This document shows, piece after piece, positions 62,151 through 64,000 of a stretch of DNA of 64,000 bases (positions are counted from its first letter, which is position 1; every line of letters begins with the position of its first letter). The stretch is from Choristoneura fumiferana (lineage: Eukaryota > Arthropoda > Insecta > Lepidoptera > Tortricidae). The DNA is taken from assembly GCF_025370935.1 (NCBI RefSeq), contig NC_133490.1, forward strand, positions 9,753,141-9,817,140, in the 5' to 3' direction. A program made the translations under genes and the position numbers. The notes below the pieces were generated by a model. It was not told where the DNA came from, ran no database searches, and saw only the letters and a program-made list of their open reading frames with translations.

Positions 62151-62284
62151 CAATTGACAATGAATATACTATCTACTACTTCTATACTATTCTACTATTC
62201 AATTTTTTCGATTTCTATAAATGCATACGAGACATCAAAGAAACCCACTTCTCTTTAGCCTTTTCTGTTTTGGAGTTTTTTTGT

Positions 62285-62489
62285 ATTTTTTATTTCAAGT
62301 CCAAATTTTGTTACTTTTACGGTCACCCGTAAAACCGACATCGAAAATACAAACTGAAACATAGATGCACAGAAAAACCAGAAAAATAGACCAGTGCTGG
62401 GAATCGAACCCAGGTCCTCGGCATTCCGTGCCGCATGCTATACCGCTACACCACCACTGGACAGGAGTACAGACACGAATGTCTCCTAC
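62285..62489 (-). mobile_element. SINE-C, near complete, minus
   Basis: tRNA-like head at 62385-62460 (box A GTGGTGTAGCGG, box B GGTTCGATTCC, T arm CTGGG/CCCAG), then TTTTTCTGGTTTTTCTGTGC, CAGTTTGTATTTTCGATG, and the 3' body ACGGGTGACCGTAAAAGTAA to AAAAACTCC. Best full copy of the family. Confidence 0.8.
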
Positions 62490-62660
62490 GCACCACATAT
62501 CTCAGCTTGTTTGTCACTGTCACGTACATCTCTTGTCCGGGTGAGCGGTTAGTTCCAATGGAATGCTGAAAGTTTCTCGATGAGGGCTACAGCATAGATG
62601 TCGCTAGTGTCACTGCTTAAGTGAGTAAATAAGAAACAAACAAGCTGAGATATGTGGTGC
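62490..62660. mobile_element. Element with perfect 25-bp inverted ends
   Basis: GCACCACATATCTCAGCTTG + TTTGT (62490-62514) is exactly inverted at 62636-62660. The interior matches the TAGCGACATCT-type element at 14586-14720. Confidence 0.8.
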
Positions 62661-63112
62661 ATATTTTCGATATTAAATATTGCGTCATAAAATAGTGTAA
62701 AATTTTATTTTTTGATTAGTTTTTAACAGAAACAGTTAGGTTAATAATGACTTCTAGATATAGACTTTATTTACATTAAACATCAACCCCGAAATAACAC
62801 CGTTTTCTGTTTCTGGCATTGCACCCCATTGACATCCAAATAAAATCAAATCTATTCTCTCTTTTAGCTTCCCAAATGGCCATCTGACCACTCGCGTATT
62901 ATACCAGGCTTTTTAAAGGAGGATAGTGATAAACACTTGTTACGATAATCAAAATGATGAGTAATAAAGCTTTGAAATGCTGGCGTAATGGTGTCGTCGC
63001 AAATGTCAATTGTTGAACTTTAGGGGGGCCGCGGTGTAATGACAGGGGTCGCTGCTGTTGAACCATAACGCTGTAAATCAATGCTTTACGTAAATATTTA
63101 AAGGGAAATTAC

Positions 63113-63201
63113 CTCGTCGAAAGTTCATAATGTTCCTCAGGAAAAATATACACGAGCTCCGCAGGTCCTTGTAATTTCATCGTCTTTCTTAACAAGTACG
63201 C
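63113..63201 (-). CDS. Candidate exon A of minus-strand host gene
   Basis: On the minus strand CATTTCTGATAG precedes 89 bases that end ACGAG|GTAATT. One frame is open throughout: AYLLRKTMK then LQGPAELVYIFPEEHYELST, with AG left over. That remainder joins with A of exon B to make an Arg codon, so the phase fits. A second frame (VLVKKDDEITRTCGARVYFS) is also protein-like but hits a stop, so the alternative is a terminal exon in that frame. The donor is moderate and the acceptor has a short pyrimidine tract. Product unknown. Confidence 0.4.
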
Positions 63202-63596
63202 CTATCAGAAATGCAAATTAATGTAGCCGCAGCATAATGTTGCTTGTGTTTTAAAAAGTTTGCTGTGTGTGTGTGACGTTACGGCTTTCCTGGTAATAAG
63301 AAAAATACTGCTTTACTAATATCTTATTCGTTATTTTTGCTATTTCTCTTTCCTGCCTTCGTTTATTTCACTTCGGGCAAGGGAATGATTTTTTAAATCA
63401 CAACAGTCGTAAACACCATTGGGAAGCGGTAAAATTCTGATTATTGCAACAAAATTACAACATAAATTAAATTTGCGTCTCATTAACAAGATTTTGGGGT
63501 TGTAAATTACTACTAAACAAGTAGAGTTACTTGTATTTCAAATTCACTAACAATGCTGTACTATGCTATGAGAGGAGGCCTGTTCCCTGCCGTAGT
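63202..63596. other. Unassigned intron-like sequence
   Basis: AT-rich with a short GT tract near 63263. A SINE-A scrap (AGAGGAGGCCTGTTCCC) lies at 63571-63590. Confidence 0.4.
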
Positions 63597-63741
63597 ATGT
63601 ACATTCAAGGGCAAAGATTATGACACGGCCAAAGTTACAAAAATATGTATACACGACTTTATGCACTTAACGTTAAGGCCGTGTATACATATTTTTGCAA
63701 CTTTGGCCGTGTCGAATAATTTTTGCCCTTGACTGTAACAT
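63597..63741. mobile_element. Foldback MITE (TCAAGGGCAAAG)
   Basis: ATGTACATTCAAGGGCAAAG at the left is mirrored by TTTTGCCCTTGACTGTAACAT, continuing through ACACGGCCAAAGTTACAAAA and AATATGTATACACG: arms of about 65 bases. It appears to lie within a SINE-A remnant. Confidence 0.85.
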
Positions 63742-64000
63742 TGCAAATAGGCAAAGATCATGAAAGGAGGTCAAATAAAGATTTATGGAAATTAAAAAAA
63801 ATATTATCGATCTTGCGTATCTTAATTAATGTAATTGAATAATAATAATGTAATGAATGGGTCCACACCAAGACATAACACGCGTCACGCGTAGCCAAGG
63901 CATCAAAATGGGTAGAGAAATAAATTTTGAAATATATTTTTTTTAGGAGTGGGATGTTTTTTTTTTCTCAACTAGATATTTAGATCCACAATGTAGGGTA
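63742..64000. other. Unassigned AT-rich sequence
   Basis: Nothing recognised before the window ends. Confidence 0.35.

Overview
This window looks like a repeat-saturated, AT-rich stretch of a moth or butterfly (Lepidoptera) nuclear genome. The reasons are hundreds of tRNA-derived SINE, RTE-type LINE, Helitron and foldback-MITE remnants of types I associate with Lepidoptera, the absence of long open reading frames, GT-AG exon-like islands, and scaffold gaps. There are no bacterial operons, rRNAs, CRISPR arrays or convincing functional tRNA genes. All species- and family-level statements come from recognition of motifs, not from a search.

Host gene. Three small coding-looking islands on the minus strand (63113-63201, 26929-27041, 26238 downward) have canonical splice borders, and their intron phases fit one another. 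A fourth, weaker one lies at 23186-23290. They are best read as exons of one unidentified minus-strand gene whose roughly 36 kb intron (27042-63112) and downstream intron are filled with mobile elements. The encoded protein was not recognised.

Layout. 1-9.6 kb: fragments of SINE-A, SINE-B and SINE-C, Helitrons, a 0.5 kb hAT-like foldback element (3493-4000), an inverted pair of LINE 3' ends (4.8-6.1 kb) and RTE fragments. 9.6-22.8 kb: a segment of about 6 kb present twice in direct orientation on either side of a 69-N gap (16828-16896). Both copies end in the same CT microsatellite. The copies differ by a SINE-A insertion with a clean target-site duplication and by a LINE+MITE insertion, which is most simply explained as two alleles assembled in tandem. 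23-31 kb: host exons plus MITEs and a Helitron interrupted by a TATAA-rich block. 32-43 kb: a decayed RNase H-bearing non-LTR retrotransposon, many SINE-A, Helitron and RTE fragments. 43.4-46 kb: an unrecognised AT-rich structure, where a gene-like fragment has an inverted copy that is split by a 1.67 kb insert carrying spaced ACGAAAATGA motifs and a cysteine-rich open frame. 47-63 kb: a mariner-type transposase relic, nested foldback elements, an RTE 3' end, three copies of one MITE, a 100-N gap (61416-61515), and the upstream host exon.

How things work together. Nothing here forms a pathway. The mobile elements are non-autonomous or broken and owe their mobility to elements elsewhere. The only plausible host function is the dispersed minus-strand gene. 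Names used below: SINE-A is a tRNA-derived SINE with a (GAT)n tail; SINE-B has a tRNA-like head and a TATTTAAGTATG body; SINE-C has a tRNA-like head and a CTCAGTTTGTATTTTCG body; repeat G is the dispersed family that starts and ends with GGGTTCCGTA / CTTGGCCGG.
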